A stretch of DNA of 64,000 nucleotides from Branchinecta lynchi (lineage: Eukaryota > Arthropoda > Branchiopoda > Anostraca > Branchinectidae), in the NCBI GenBank assembly GCA_023053575.1, contig JAKZAP010000009.1, positions 14,613,869 through 14,677,868 on the forward strand, in the 5' to 3' direction. The notes under the pieces were generated by a model. It saw only the letters and a program-made list of their open reading frames with translations. It was not told where the DNA came from and did not search any database. This document shows positions 1 to 13,018 of the stretch, piece by piece (the stretch's first letter is position 1; each line of letters opens with the position of its first letter). The position numbers and the translations under genes are program-made.

Positions 1-199
1 ACAATCACACATCAAATGTACGCTTTCGTCCTCATGACCACACATAGGACCACACCTTTGTTTTACTAGAAATTTATAAACCCGCAGGTTTGTCTCGCTT
101 TAAATGCCGCAAGCATAGTGGGCGGCGCTACGAGTATGGCCCGTTTGCAAAGCATGGAAAGTATAGTTCTTGGCACTACTGCCTAGTGTTATTGCTCTG
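1..199. mobile_element. E element, right part only (window start)
   Basis: Ends CTAGTGTTATTGCTCTG. The inside (CGAGTATGGCCCGTTTGC, GCATGGAAAGTATAG) matches the left part of the E element at 51671 in inverted orientation. The other end lies before the window. Confidence 0.7.
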
Positions 200-435
200 A
201 ATCAAATAAAGATCGCTCCTAACAGCATGGATTGTCTATAACGTAGTTTTTAAAAGCCCGCTCTCTCCCCCCACAGCCTTCCTTTAGGATCATTATTTTT
301 GCCTAAAGCAACGTTACAAACACTGTTAACTGTATGTTTTCCAAACGTAGCACTTACAGGCTCATAAAACAACTTTTCTGTGACAGGTAGTGTGTCATCT
401 CATATCTGTTGAAACTGCGTATTCTCGTGTAAATG

Positions 436-808
436 TTCAAGAACCTGTCTTGCCTATAATACTAACGCAACCTACTTCCGCAATCCCTCCATGTATTTCT
501 AAACCCCGAGACCCCAATTTCGCACGGTAGATTCTTACCCCTCTAAGAAAGCTGATTTTCTCACGTGCCGTGTTTTGCTACCTTCGATGTGTATCAGGCT
601 GTCAACGGTTGTCTGCGAGAAGTTTTTCCATCAGAAAAACGGTTATGTAAAATCTTTCCCTGTTTTCACTATAAAGTCGACGGGTCTCGGAAAAGGCTTA
701 AAACAACCGAAACCATGGGTGTTTGTTGAAAACACAGCCTAATTTTAAAGTATTAAAACATTTTAAAATACTTTAAGTTGAAGAGTAAATAGTGCGAGGG
801 GTCCTTAA
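436..808 (-). mobile_element. Family B TTAA element, copy B1
   Basis: About 370-bp non-coding element. The right end in window orientation is GCGAGGGGTCC followed by TTAA. The left end is decayed (TTCAAGAACCTGTC for TTAAAGGACCTGTC). Internal landmarks: GACGGTTGTCTGCGAGAAG and CGGGTCTCGGAAAAGGC. Confidence 0.75.
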
Positions 809-1097
809 GTAAACTTTGACAGTGTAGAAACAGCGAACTCAAAGTCGTTTTCCGGATTCCGAATCACGGAAGCAGACAATAGACAGTTTGAATTTTTCAG
901 TTTCATTGGACTATATTAAAAACAAATTATACACTATTAACATTCCTGCCAGGAAAGCACAAAAGGAGTGCTTGGCTATAGCAGGGAAATAACCGATATT
1001 AGTTAAACAACAAACAGAATCAACTAACCGAATACTCTATCTAAAGAAAAAGGAAAGAGGTCAAAAAAATTAACCAATGGTTTGAACTTTAAATGAA

Positions 1098-2363
1098 CAA
1101 GACCAAAGGTTTCGATGGGATCCCAAAAATTCAATATCTGATCCAGACAACTGGGTCTTGTCTTAGCCAGATCCAGTCTTCGCCAGACTCCTTGAACATT
1201 TTTACAACTAAAATTCAGAAACAGATTAAGGCCAAATAGCTAATCACCTGAGAAAACCAAGTTCAGATTTGGATTCAGCCTGTTGTTTTTACCCCTATAA
1301 GTCATATCTGTTTTGACGAAAACTTCCTGCCACTTCTGCCAATTTCCCGGTTCCGGCCGAACTCCAGAACTACTTGTCCGGCGAAAAAAGAAAGCTCAAA
1401 GACGAAATCAGGGTATCTTCTTTCCCCAGTAATGAACATCTAATCAACTTCAAATAGAAATTTAGCTTATAACAAATTTTCCGATTCCAGTCGGATTCCC
1501 GTCGAACTATATGTCCGGGTAAAATATGATTGTCATACAGGGACTCAGCATCTCTTCTTACCCTAAATCGCTTATCTAATCAACTAGAAATAAAACTTTG
1601 ACTTCCAACAGATTTCCGGTTTTGGCCGGATTCCGGACGAACTACATGTCCGGGTAGAAAATTGTTTTCACATAAGTGTTCAGCATGTCTTCTTGCCCTA
1701 AATCGAACATCTAATCAACTCCAAATAAAACTTTTAATTTTGACAAACTTTCCGGCTTGGGCCGGATTCCGGTCGAAATACTTGTCCGTCGAGAAAATAG
1801 TTTTCACCATCGTCTTCAGCATGTCTTCCTACCTCTAAACCGAACATCTAATCAACTTCAAATAAAACTTTTACTTTCAACAAACTTTCCGGTTTGGGCC
1901 GGATTCCGGGCGAAATACTTGTCCGTCGAGAAAATAGTTTTCACCATCGTCTTCAGCATGTTTTCCAACCCCTAAATCGAACATCTAATCAATTTCAAAT
2001 AAAACTTTTACTTTCAACAAACTTTCCGGTTTTGGCCGGATTCCGGGCGAACTACTTGTCCGATGACAAAATAGTTTTCACCATCGTGTTCAGCATGTCT
2101 TCTTACCCCATAATTGACTATCACATTAGCTGTTTCAAAATATTTTGTTTGTTCCTTAATTTGAATCTCCTCCCCCACCCCTAAATGTAAAGCTACAAAG
2201 CCCATCTACGAACTTGACTGGTCCGACGACCCAACGAACCCTCACACCAAGTTTCATCAAAATATCTCGTTCCCTTCGAGAGTTATCGTGCTTACAGATG
2301 GACGGACAGACGGACAACTTTTGCGATGTCATAGGTATCCCTCCACTTACGTTTTGGGATCCC
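1098..2363 (-). mobile_element. Family A element, copy A1
   Basis: Starts CAAGACCAAAGGTTTCG and ends GGGATCCC in window orientation, with A-rich flanks. The inside is a series of about 137-bp units, each with a GGCCGGATTCCGG palindromic core, a tract like CATGTCTTCTTACCCC and a TCAACTTCAAATAAAAC tract. The right end carries CGGACGGACAGACGGAC-type repeats and a motif equivalent to GATGAAACTTGG on the other strand. The short ORFs that repeat every 137 nt are by-products of the tandem units. No transposase. Confidence 0.85.
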
Positions 2364-2540
2364 AAAAAGAGAGACACATATTTCATGTATTTTTTTAGAT
2401 TGGGGCCTTTGACAATCAAAACATACACAAACAAGCCTATAATTATAATAAAATTTATTTGTAAGTGTAACTCACTGCAAATGAACAATGTGAAGATAGT
2501 GGAATAAAAAAGAAAAGTAGATACACCATAACAACATAAC

Positions 2541-2638
2541 AGAAGACACAACAAATCATCAGAATAAATAGAACTTTTATAAACACAACAGAAGACACAA
2601 CAAATCATCAGAATAAATAGAACTTTTATTAAATAAAT
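2541..2638 (+). repeat. 49-bp tandem duplication
   Basis: AGAAGACACAACAAATCATC begins at 2541 and again at 2590; two nearly perfect units. Confidence 0.9.
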
Positions 2639-3023
2639 AGAAATTTAAGACAAACTAAAAGTACTTTATTCCACTATTCGCTACAAAGTCTGGTTACTAA
2701 CTAATGTCAGAATTACAGATAAACTGATCAGAATTTACATTGAATCTTAATGAACTTGAACTTATAAACTCACTAAACTTGAATATACTGACGACCCTAT
2801 TTACAAACTGAATAATAATAATTGTATTCAAAGCCAAAGGCCATATACAAGAAAATACATATAAAACAACAAAACAGAATAACTTCACACGAACTAAACT
2901 TCTCGATCACTCTCTCTAAATTTCACCAAACCATCAAGAAATCTGCAAATTTTATTTGTCATAATTAACACTAATTAATTTTATTACAAGACCACTAAAC
3001 AAAAGAGATAAAGAAATGAGGGA

Positions 3024-3366
3024 AGCTTCACAACACTGTTCCACAAAGAAAAACTTTTAAGAGGCACTTTAAGCCATGGAACTTCTGATGAAACACTAGA
3101 ACAATCAGGTAAACTGCATCTGCGGCTTGACTTTGGTGACATCTCAAATATATCCTTTCCTATCAGGCATTGCTGGCTGTTTTTGAATTTCCTGCCACGA
3201 TATCCCAGCTGCTAAGATTTGGATCGCCGTAATGCCAGAGTGGTAAAAACAAGGGATAACAAGAAAACGGCCGATTTTCGTAGCGCCTTCTAAAGGAAGT
3301 CGGAAATGTTTATATGTGAAGCATTTAAAACAAAGTAAAGCATTAGAAGTGTCCATTGTGCTTTAA
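3024..3366 (-). mobile_element. Family K element, truncated copy K1
   Basis: Only the half carrying the 70-codon ORF remains (minus strand 3144-3356, MDTSNALLCFKCFTYKHFRL...). The right end is GTCCATTGTGCT-TTAA. The other end is lost near AAGCTTCACAACACTG. Confidence 0.8.
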
Positions 3367-4264
3367 GAGTATGAGGAAGGAAAAAAAAAATGGTGACCTT
3401 CTGCTCGTGAGTTTTCCTCAGATAGGCTTTGGAGCCGGCGTTTTGTTGTTTATCTGAAGTTGCTAAGTTGCTTTTCTGAAATGAATTCGTCGTTCATCTA
3501 AGGCAAATTCTCTTTTGTCCTTTTCTCACATAATCCTCTTTGCAGCGGCATAAACTTTCTATTATATATTTATTTTCACTAAGTGTTATTAGCTTCTGTA
3601 TATTCTGACTAAACTAGACTTCTGTTTAAACTAGACTCGAAGATTATTTGACATGAAAAACCAAACACTCCATCCTTTAGTTATACTATTATATTAATAG
3701 TTTTGGCGAACTGGTTCAGCCGCATTCATGCCAAGCAAAACTTCGATTTCAGGGTCGTAAAAAAACGCGAGTCTTTTTCACTGGCCGGTCAGCATTTTTC
3801 GCCAGCTGAATTTACGATGCGGGGACGAAGCAGACAAGTAACATACGAAATCGCTTATTGCATGTGGTTTCCCCAACATACAAGACATAAAATAAATACA
3901 CGAATGAATCGACTGATGATTTTATTACGCACGAGATTACGCGCAAGCAGCACCCAATTAGGACATTCAAACAACAAAATTTAAGGCATAAGAACGGAAT
4001 TTGCACAGTATATACAGCAACACCAAAAAAGAGAAATAAACGCATAACAAGAAATACATAATAAAACACGAAACGAACACTAAATTTGCTGAATTAGCCG
4101 GAGTAATTGGGCAGTGATTATGATTCGGGGCTAACTTTTTGGAAATTTAGCAAAAATAAAATTTACTTTAATTTTGTATTTAATAAACGTACTTGAGAAT
4201 ATAGACAAGTAAACTTTTAAATAAACAGACAAGTACCCTCTTTACTTTTTAACATATTATAATT

Positions 4265-6422
4265 TTGACAGACATTTCATTAGAGATATATTCTGGGCCG
4301 TCTTGGCAAGGGTCCTATTCAGGCTCAAGCCGCTCAAGCTGGAAAATGAACTTACTTCAGCTTTAAGCTTAACTCCACCCAATTTTCAGAGAATTGTTCT
4401 GCCACAAGTTTATTTTCCCGCTTGAGCGGCTTGAGACCGAAGAGGACCCTTACCAAGAAGGGCCGAAACATAGCTCTAATAAAATGTAGCTGATTTGTCC
4501 GTTTTGCACCGTCAAATATGATTCGCAGTCAGCTTGGGGTGAAGGAATATCTATATAGCTCTAATGAAATGTAGCTGATTTGTCCGTTTTGCACCGTCAA
4601 ATACGATTCGCAGTCAGCTTAGGGTGAAGGAATATCTATATAGCTCTAATGAAATGTAGCTGATTTGTCCGTTTTGCACCGTCAAATATGATTCGCAGTC
4701 AGCTTGGGGTGAAGGAATATCTATATAGCTCTAATGAAATGTAGCTGACTTGTCCGTTTTGCACCGCCAAATATGATTCGCAGCCAGCTTGGGGTGAAGG
4801 AATATATGTATAGCTCTAATGAAATGTAGCTGACTTATCCGTTTTGCACCGTCAAATATGATTCGTAGTCAGCTTGGGGTGAAGGAATATCTATATAGCT
4901 CTAATGAAATGTAGCTGATTTGTCCGTTTTGCACCGTCAAATACGATTCGCAGTCAGCTTGGGGTGAAGGAATATCTATATAGCTCTAATGAAATGTAGC
5001 TGATTTGTCCGTTTTGCACCGTCAAATACGATTCGCAGTCAGCTTAGGGTGAAGGAATATCTATATAGCTCTAATGAAATGTAGCTGATTTGTCCGTTTT
5101 GCACCGTCAAATATGATTCGCAGTCAGCTTAGGGTGAAGGAATATCTATATAGCTCTAATGAAATGTAGCTGATTTGTCCGTTTTGCACCGTCAAATATG
5201 ATTCGCAGTCAGCTTGGGGTGAAGGAATATCTATATAGCTCTAATGAAATGTAGCTGATTTGTCCGTTTTGCACCGTCAAATATGATTCGCAGTCAGCTT
5301 AGGGTGAAGGAATATCTATATAGCTCTAATGAAATGTAGCTGATTTGTCCGTTTTGCACCGTCAAATATGATTCGCAGTCAGCTTGGGGTGAAGGAATAT
5401 CTATATAGCTCTGATGAAATGTAGCTGATTTGTCCGTTTTGCACCGTCAAATATGATTCGCAGTCAGCTTGGGGTGAAGGAATATCTATATAGCTCTAAT
5501 GAAATGTAGCTGATTTGTCCGTTTTGCACCGTCAAATATGATTCGCAGTCAGCTTGGGGTGAAGGAATATCTATATAGCTCTAATGAAATGTAGCTGACT
5601 TGTCCGTTTTGCACCGCCAAATATGATTCGCAGCCAGCTTGGGGTGAAGGAATATCTATATAGCTCTAATGAAATGTAGCTGATTTGTCCGTTTTGCACC
5701 GTCAAATATGATTCGCAGTCAGCTTGGGGTGAAGGAATATCTATATAGCTCTAATGAAATGTAGCTGATTTGTCCGTTTTGCACCGTCAAATACGATTCG
5801 CAGTCAGCTTAGGGTGAAGGAATATCTATATAGCTCTAATGAAATGTAGCTGATTTGTCCGTTTTGCACCGTCAAATATGATTCGCAGTCAGCTTAGGGT
5901 GAAGGAATATCTATATAGCTCTAATGAAATGTAGCTGATTTGTCCGTTTTGCACCGTCAAATATGATTCGCAGTCAGCTTGGGGTGAAGGAATATCTATC
6001 TAGCTCTAATGAAATGTAGCTGATTTGTCCGTTTTGCACCGTCAAATATGATTCGCAGTCAGCTTAGGGTGAAGGAATATCTATATAGCTCTAATGAAAT
6101 GTAGCTGATTTGTCCGTTTTGCACCGTCAAATATGATTCGCAGTCAGCTCGGGGTGAAGGAATATCTATATAGCTCTAATGAAATGTAGCTGATTTGTCC
6201 GTTTTGCACCGTCAAATATGATTCGCAGTCAGCTTGGGGTGAAGGAATATCTATATAGCTCTAATGAAATGTAGCTGATTTGTCCGTTTTGCACCGTCAA
6301 ATATGATTCGCAGTCAGCTTGGGGTGAAGGAATATCTATATAGCTCTAATGAAATGTAGCTGATTTGTCCGTTTTGCCCGTCAAATATGATTCGCAGTCA
6401 GCTTGGGGTGAAGGAATATCTA
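4265..6422 (+). mobile_element. Family H foldback element with internal satellite (H1)
   Basis: The direct repeat TATTATAATT occurs at 4255-4264 and 6423-6432, immediately outside the element, and is taken as the target duplication. Inside, a foldback (about 4290-4475) has arms with GTCTTGGCAAGGGTCCTATT and AAGAGGACCCTTACCAAG. The right end segment is amplified into the 23-unit array at 4476-6422. The left arm has lost about 20 bp compared with H3 and H5. No transposase. A 10-bp duplication with long inverted arms suggests a Mutator-like foldback (inference). Confidence 0.85.
4476..6422 (+). repeat. 85-bp tandem satellite, 23 units
   Basis: Units begin CTAATGAAATGTAGCTGATT and start at 4476 + 85n for n = 0 to 22. 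Spacing is exactly 85 bp until the last unit, which has lost one A (GCCCGTC for GCACCGTC). Variation is limited to a few sites: AAATATG/AAATACG, CTTGGGG/CTTAGGG and one distinctive variant (GACTTG, CCGCCAAAT, CAGCCAGC) in units 4731 and 5581. The unit equals the single-copy right end of H3, H4 and H5. Confidence 0.98.
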
Positions 6423-7282
6423 TATTATAATTACTACTTCTTCCCCTGGCCAGGGACCCTTCCGAGCTTGTGACCCTAGTCCGAAGTTCGCCCCCAAGTC
6501 TCACCCATTATATAGGCGAAAGCCTTTTTGGTGCTATTATATTATTATTATTATCAGGCGATAGTTTTATGACGAGGCTCGAGGAGTACATGTTGTCAAT
6601 CTTTCTTTGTGAATAACAACCAAGAACTAAACCAAACCTAAACCAAAATCCGTTGGCTCGGTATTTCTATTACAGAAAAAATGGCAAATTTTCGACAGCA
6701 AGCAGTTCTTGACACTAAAACAAAATTCAGTCTGGATATGCCAAAATCGTTGCCAACCGTGGAAAATATAACCGCAGAGCTTTTGCTAAGCTCTACGCCA
6801 CTGACTGCGACCACTCGGTCCTTTACCTTTCTGGACTTTATCCCCTGCTGAAGAAAAGGATGTAGCAGTTATTCGAATAGCATACTTCCGCTACTGTAAA
6901 TTCCTCCTCTACTTGCCAATTTGGTACACAAATCGAAAAATGATAAATAAATTTTCAGTAACTAATATAACTGTTAAACTTGACGAGCTGCATAGGAATC
7001 TGTCGGTCGCCGCGTTTTCTCCGCATCACGGTCTTGTCCGTTTGTTTGAAGTGCAATCTGTTCGAAGCATAAATTTGTATCCTAATTTAAGTTGTGTTTC
7101 TTTCTTTTCTTTATGTACTCCACTATATATTTTATAGAAGTGGGTTATTAAATAGATTTATTCATTCCTACTACTGATGATTTCACCCATTAGTAAGCGT
7201 GTGACATTTTTTGACCCCTATTTGCATTGCCTTCAAGTTACCTGCAAATTTGCAACTGCAAGCGAGAATGATTTCCCCTATA

Positions 7283-7442
7283 AGTGCGGACACACGATCA
7301 GGATTTCCCGGCCGGATTTCCTGCACTTTCATCATCAAGTTGAAAAAATTTCAACTTTTTCATATGGAAGTGATGATGGTGGCAAAAATCTGGGCAGGAA
7401 TTCTAGTCCGGGAGCTCCCGATCCTGATCGTGTGTTCGCACT
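7283..7442. mobile_element. I hairpin element, copy 1
   Basis: 160 bp. AGTGCGGACACACGATCAGG pairs with TCCTGATCGTGTGTTCGCACT; further inside CAAGTTGAAAAAATTTCAAC is a near-palindrome. Same length as copy 2. Confidence 0.85.
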
Positions 7443-7496
7443 ATAATATACGTATTCCGTGAGCCCAAGCTGACTTTGAAACATATATTTAAATAA

Positions 7497-7634
7497 TGCA
7501 TAATACGGGTACGATGCTTTAGCAGCGATATTTCGGCCCACTTTGGCAAGGGGCCTGACCAGGACCCTTGCCAAGAAGGGCCGAAATATCGCTGTTAAAG
7601 TATCGTAGCTGACGTACTCGTTTTATGCATTGTT
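7497..7634. mobile_element. H-related foldback (H2)
   Basis: Near-palindrome of about 138 bp: left GCATAATACGGGTACGATGC, centre GGCCTGACCAGGACCC, right CGTACTCGTTTTATGC. Shares the core CTTTGGCAAGGGGCCT with family H, but the outer ends differ, so it is a subfamily with H6. Confidence 0.8.
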
Positions 7635-9289
7635 GGAATATATCCTAATACACGCCTTCATGGGACAACGGCCATTGGCGGGTTTTTGTTAATGCCCGAG
7701 TAGCTTTTTTTTTTCTTCTCCCTCACAATGGAGTGAACCAATGAAAATGGCTACGTCACCATGTCCACTCAGTGATGGTAAAAACTGTAATCAAAACATC
7801 AAAAATGCTCATGCTCAAAACATCAAGCTATGATTTTTGCTCCATTTTGCATCTGTCCTTATTTCAGTACCGAGCAATTTTAGAAATGAACAAATGTCTC
7901 CAGTCAATCCTTCTTCTGGAATATTTTTTAACTAGAAAAGCCCAAACGTATATCTAGAAGAAGTTCCAATACGATCCGACCAGCGCTGTACAAGATTTGA
8001 ATGAATTGCGCTTTTTGTCTTGGAGTCTGCATGTGCAAACCTCCGGAAACAATCATCCCTATTTTGAAAACGTCACGCTCAGGAGAAGAATGCTCTCCGT
8101 GTCCATGTCTGTAAAAGCATTCTCCATGGTGTGTTCAAGTATGGTTTCATTGTTCAGGTGTCCTTTAAATAACAAATATCCATTTTCCATTTCTATCTAT
8201 TTCATTTTCATTTTCCTCTTATAACTAACACCCCTTTATTTAAGATCTGTATACTATAAAAGCAAACTTTCCAGCCAGGCATCCTACAAACATTGACAAA
8301 TAATAACAAAGCAATCACAATTTGTTGGATTTTTTGAGGAATGAGCAGTCATGGAGTTCCGAGGATTGTAGTGCCGTTATTGTCAATAACCCACTTGGGA
8401 ACTCGGGAGAGCAGCGGCGGAGCACAACAACACATAGACAATCAGAAACTTATAAAGACGTAATCGCTCTGGCTAACCTCTACTCCTGGATTAACCACAG
8501 CGATAAGGATCCTCGAAAACAAACGCTATAACCCTTCTAATGAGACGAAGGAGGGATGTCTTAGGAAGCTGGGGTGGAGCTAACAGTCCCTAGCTTAGGC
8601 TCATTGGGAGTAAGTGATAACTGGGATTTGTAATTTACAGCTATCCAAACAAGGACTGTCAAAAAGAGGACCGGGTTCAGTTGACTCCAGTGATTAATAT
8701 GAGGTGTGTACATCAATCTACACCGTCCGTGGCAGAATGGATTTGTGGTCGCTGGTTCCCACTTAGTTCACACTGTTACATCACAGTTTTGTAAAAAAAA
8801 TTCTGTCGGAAATGAGCTTTATTTAAGGCTTCAGACTGTTTTTGCGTATTAAATAAATGTAAAGTACATGTGTTGGGGGGGGGGGGGGGTAATCCGCAAG
8901 TATAGTAAAGTAAATGAAAAAGTGCTTTTCTGACCTAAAAAGTGTCATTCGTAAGAAAAGGTGTCACTTTCACAGAAAAAGTGGTGTAACCCAGAGGCAA
9001 AAAGTGGAAAAGCACCAACAGTGTCACACTTGGTAGCACTGCTTTGCAGACGCTTTTCAGGCTCTCTCTTGCAGGCTTCACAAATCGCGCAGCTGATATA
9101 CCAGAGTCTCGGGTTCTTTTCTCACACTAAAATAGACGAGGGCCAGAAACCCTGTTTTAGTACACTTATCCTAATTTTCATTTAGAGACGAGGGACAACG
9201 TCTCCTCCCATAGAACCTGAAATCAGAAATTTCCTAGACAGCACTTGGGATGTCATCTGTTGTGTTGGAAAACGTTATTCGAGAAATGT

Positions 9290-9550
9290 TAGGCAGAACA
9301 GGCATTGCCAGAAAGAGCCAAGAAACAGCCGAAAAAGCATCTACTGACTTTTTTGTTTGTAGTCATGATGTCGGAAAATTCAGCAGATTTGATGCTTTTT
9401 GGCGATTTTTTGGCTCTTCGTGAAGGCAACGCTTGTTATGCATAACATCTTCAAACACAACACACAACATCCGAAGTGGTGTATGTTACGCATTGTCTGT
9501 TGAAACCGCACATCCTTGTGTTATCTCTTATGAAACTTCTGACAGTGCAC
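9290..9550 (+). repeat. Repeat J
   Basis: GACTTTTTTGTTTGTAGTCA, GATGTCGGAAAATTCAGCAG and CGCACATCCTTGTGTTATCT match 41680-41775 and 42191-42250. The 41660-42250 copy carries H5. Confidence 0.7.
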
Positions 9551-10728
9551 TCAATCCTGCTGGACAATCTGATTATTTTTCCGTCTTTGCGGATATTTTC
9601 CAGGCTCTCTGGCAGGCTTCAAAAAATCTTATGCGCAACTCATCCTCCATCCCCCTCCCCACATGAATTCTTAATTTGGCTCCCTTTCCACTCTCCACTT
9701 CACCACAAAAAACGTGCATTTACAGCCTCTGCGCCACTAGTTTCGATCCCCATATTCCCGCTTCGACCTCCACCCCCTTTTTTCGCTACTGGCTCGGAAC
9801 TCGTCTGCTATGGATTATGTTAAAAGGCCAAAATTCCAGCAACTTTCATGTCATCACAAGGGAGGAAATCCTTTCGAGTTTTAATTAATTTATTTGCCCG
9901 GCTTTACCACTCGCTCTAAACCGTTCCGGATTAGAATACCAGAGAGTTTTTCCGTTTCGACAACAAGAGAAGGATTTCCAGAATTCCGGAAAACAAGGGA
10001 GTAACTCAGTCCTAAAATGGATGTGTCTTGACTGGGCGTGGGTACCCGAGCGTACAAGTTTAGCGCTGACGAGCTAAATTCATGGCTAAAAGGATAGGTC
10101 GTACTGACGATAGTGATTCATTCTAATTTAGTAGTATTTCCATCCAATTTTTGTTCCCGAGGTTCTACACTTCATAGGAGTATACTATCTCCTCTATTAG
10201 CATTGTACTGATTATCACGCTTGTCACGTTACTTCTCTTTACGTGACGTATCGGGCTTCCGTCATTGTTTAAAAGAGGAGCTTACGGGTCCGGAGACCGG
10301 TTATACAAATTTTGCCAAGTTTGTCATCAAAGGCAAGGGACATGGAAATAGGCTAAAGACAGCCGAAGACTTGTGTAATTATCTGTAAGCATGGATAAGT
10401 TTTAAAGTAAGTAAGTAATTTATTTCTGACCCGCCATTTGAGTCCTAAAATAAAATAAAAGAATTAAAATAAAACACAACTAATACAATATACAATTTTT
10501 CATTCATCTTCCAGAAAAGAATGTAGAGTGTCATATGGTGGCTGGGCCCTGTCGTCCATGATTTTTGGCAGAGCCGACGCTTGTCAGTCATTGCACAATA
10601 TCTTAGCAGAAACACTATTTAGTGCCAGGTGTTTACGTCTGAAAGATGGACACGCTGTTGCTGCTCAAACTCCTACTGTTATTGACTAGATTGGCCAATC
10701 ATTGCGTACCTATGGTTGATTCCCTTTG

Positions 10729-11406
10729 TTAAAGTTCAATGGGCACATCAAACTACCCCAATCCCACTCTGTAACAACTTAGGAACAATGCTTACCCCCT
10801 AGATCAGCAGCTTTTTCAACAGTTTCCTCTGTGTGATATTTTAAAGCGTAATTTTTTGGTCCAGTACATGCTCAATTTACTAGCTTGGACAAAGATAAAA
10901 GTGATGTTTCTTATAATACTTAGTATATCTTTATTTTATGCATAAATCAGCTTGTATAATTCAGATTTGAATAGGTTATTTGTTTTTTAATGATTTTTGT
11001 AGCTCTGTAATTTTTTATAAGCTTATTGCATATTCTGGTACATTTTATAAAGCAAGTTACTCAAGCTTCACAACACTGTTCCACAAAGAAAAACTTTTAA
11101 TAGGCGCTTTAAGCCATGGAACTTCTGATGAAACACTAGAACAATAAGGTAAACTGCATCTGCGGCTTGACTTTGGTGACATCTCAAATATATCCTTTTC
11201 TATCAAGCATTGCTGGGAGTTTTTGAATTTCCTGCCACGATATCCCAGCTCCTAAGATTTGGATCGCCGAAATGCCAGAGAGGTAAAGACAAGCGATAAC
11301 AAGAAAACGGCCGATTTTCGTAGCGCCTTCTAAAGGAAGTCGGAAATGTTTATTTGTGAAGCATTTAATACAAAGTAAAGCATTAGAAGTGTCCATTGTG
11401 CTTTAG
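10729..11406 (-). mobile_element. Family K element, copy K2
   Basis: Begins TTAA-AGTTCAATGGGCACATC and ends GTGTCCATTGTGCT-TTAG; about 670 bp, imperfect terminal inverted repeats of about 17 bp. Carries the 70-codon ORF on minus 11184-11396, intact. The TTAA on one side has become TTAG. Confidence 0.88.
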
Positions 11407-13018
11407 ATGTATTAGACGATTAGTTTATGGGAAATTAATTTATAAGTGCTGGCTATAAATTGTATATATATATATGTGTATGTTGACGCCTGAACGAATA
11501 GGCTTTTCTGCTTGTCCGCTTCTCGTTTCAGAAATAAACTGAATTGAATTAAACCCAGATCTGCTCTGTGGTTAGCATTAATTCTGAGATTAATTAGTAC
11601 ACAAAAACAAGAGGGAGGGTGTAGAATTTTTTAAACCAACTTTACTAACACGAGTATCAAATTAAGAACCCCTCTGAAAAAGCTTGGAGACGGAAACCAT
11701 CTTCCAGACAAAAGCACATGTGAGAATGGAATATTGTCATTTTCAGGAATTTGGGGAAGAAGCCCCTGACGATAACCCCTTGGGAAAATCGGATTTCCGA
11801 TTTTGACAGCTATATTACTTAAGAAATGGATTGTGTCATATTGATATCAGAGGGGAAGAAGGGATAACATTCCTACGAATTATCGAAATACCAGTTCAGA
11901 ACCACTGTGTGGTTTAGTCTCTATTAGTCCCACGATTGTCACCATCGGCAAAGTTTAAAGAACAAGTCTTACCCGAAATTATATTTTCATGATGAAATAG
12001 ATCATAACTATCGTTTTCCGAAAAAATTGTCCACGTGATATTAGCGATTTTCTTCTTAGCGCTTGTCGACTCTATCCAGCCTTCCTGCTCTCCGACGCGG
12101 TGGGTTGACGCATCAATTTAAAACTGAATGCGCCGTGGTTAAAAGTGGGAAAACCAAGTAAAACAAAGTTCAAAACAGGAGATAGACTTAATGGCCTACC
12201 TTGTCTTAAAAAAAAAAAAAAAAAAACACTTTGAAGCTTAGCATGTCCTTATGCGTGAAAGAGTTGTCGACGGACCTTGAAGATTTCAGCGAAGTTTGTG
12301 TTGCGTGCCTAATAAAACTCGGCTAGGCGGAAAAAGCGCTAAAATGTCCTAGGTACTAAACGAAGCAATGGCGAAAGGAGGGGATTTCAGAAGCTTATAA
12401 TTCCATAATAGAGCAAGGGATAAAATAAAACGCAGAATAAGCAAGAGGGGTCTTTTAACTAAAACTCTGCTAGGATCTGTGTTTGATGATAATACAGCAT
12501 ACAGTAGGTGAGAATACCCCTGATATTACAGCTTGCACTACCCTTCAGTTCCAGGATGATGAGACGAGGGAGGACAAACAAACATTCAAATCACTTACCA
12601 AATATTCTACTTCGTTAAAAGATTCACTGGTAACGGTATGGAGGAGGGGGGTGGGGGCACCGGGTCACAAGCTATTGTCTGTTCGTCTTGATAGCGTCTT
12701 TGTAGATACAGAGATACGTCTCCCTGTAAAAAGAAACACTGGGTAACATAATGTATGAGATATATTACTACACTAAAACGCTAAAAGGAAGAGTCAGCTA
12801 TGTTGTTCCTTAGCGATATTTTGATCCTTATATCATTCAGTCAATCAACTTTATTCGAGCCCTAATAGTACTAGGCTAATACAGGTGGAAATTTGAAACC
12901 ACCTCTACAAAGCTCCATGGCCCGTTACATAGGGGTTAAGACCAAAATAATCAACAAATAAAACTGTTTCATTAAAACGTTTAGTGAAATATGGAATGAA
13001 TGACTTTAGATATCTTTC

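Noticed and set aside
1757..2184. Overlapping 72- and 96-codon frames that look like a repeated protein
   Set aside because: They recur every 137 nt because the underlying family A units repeat; the same happens on the opposite strand at 21946-22531. Not a gene family.
1098..2363. Family A as a Helitron
   Set aside because: Hairpin-like palindromes at the ends suggested it, but the 5' TC and 3' CTRR termini are absent and insertion is into A-runs, not between A and T.
4476..6422. CRISPR-like regularly spaced array
   Set aside because: The full 85-bp unit is repeated with no unique spacers, and the genome is animal. It is a satellite.
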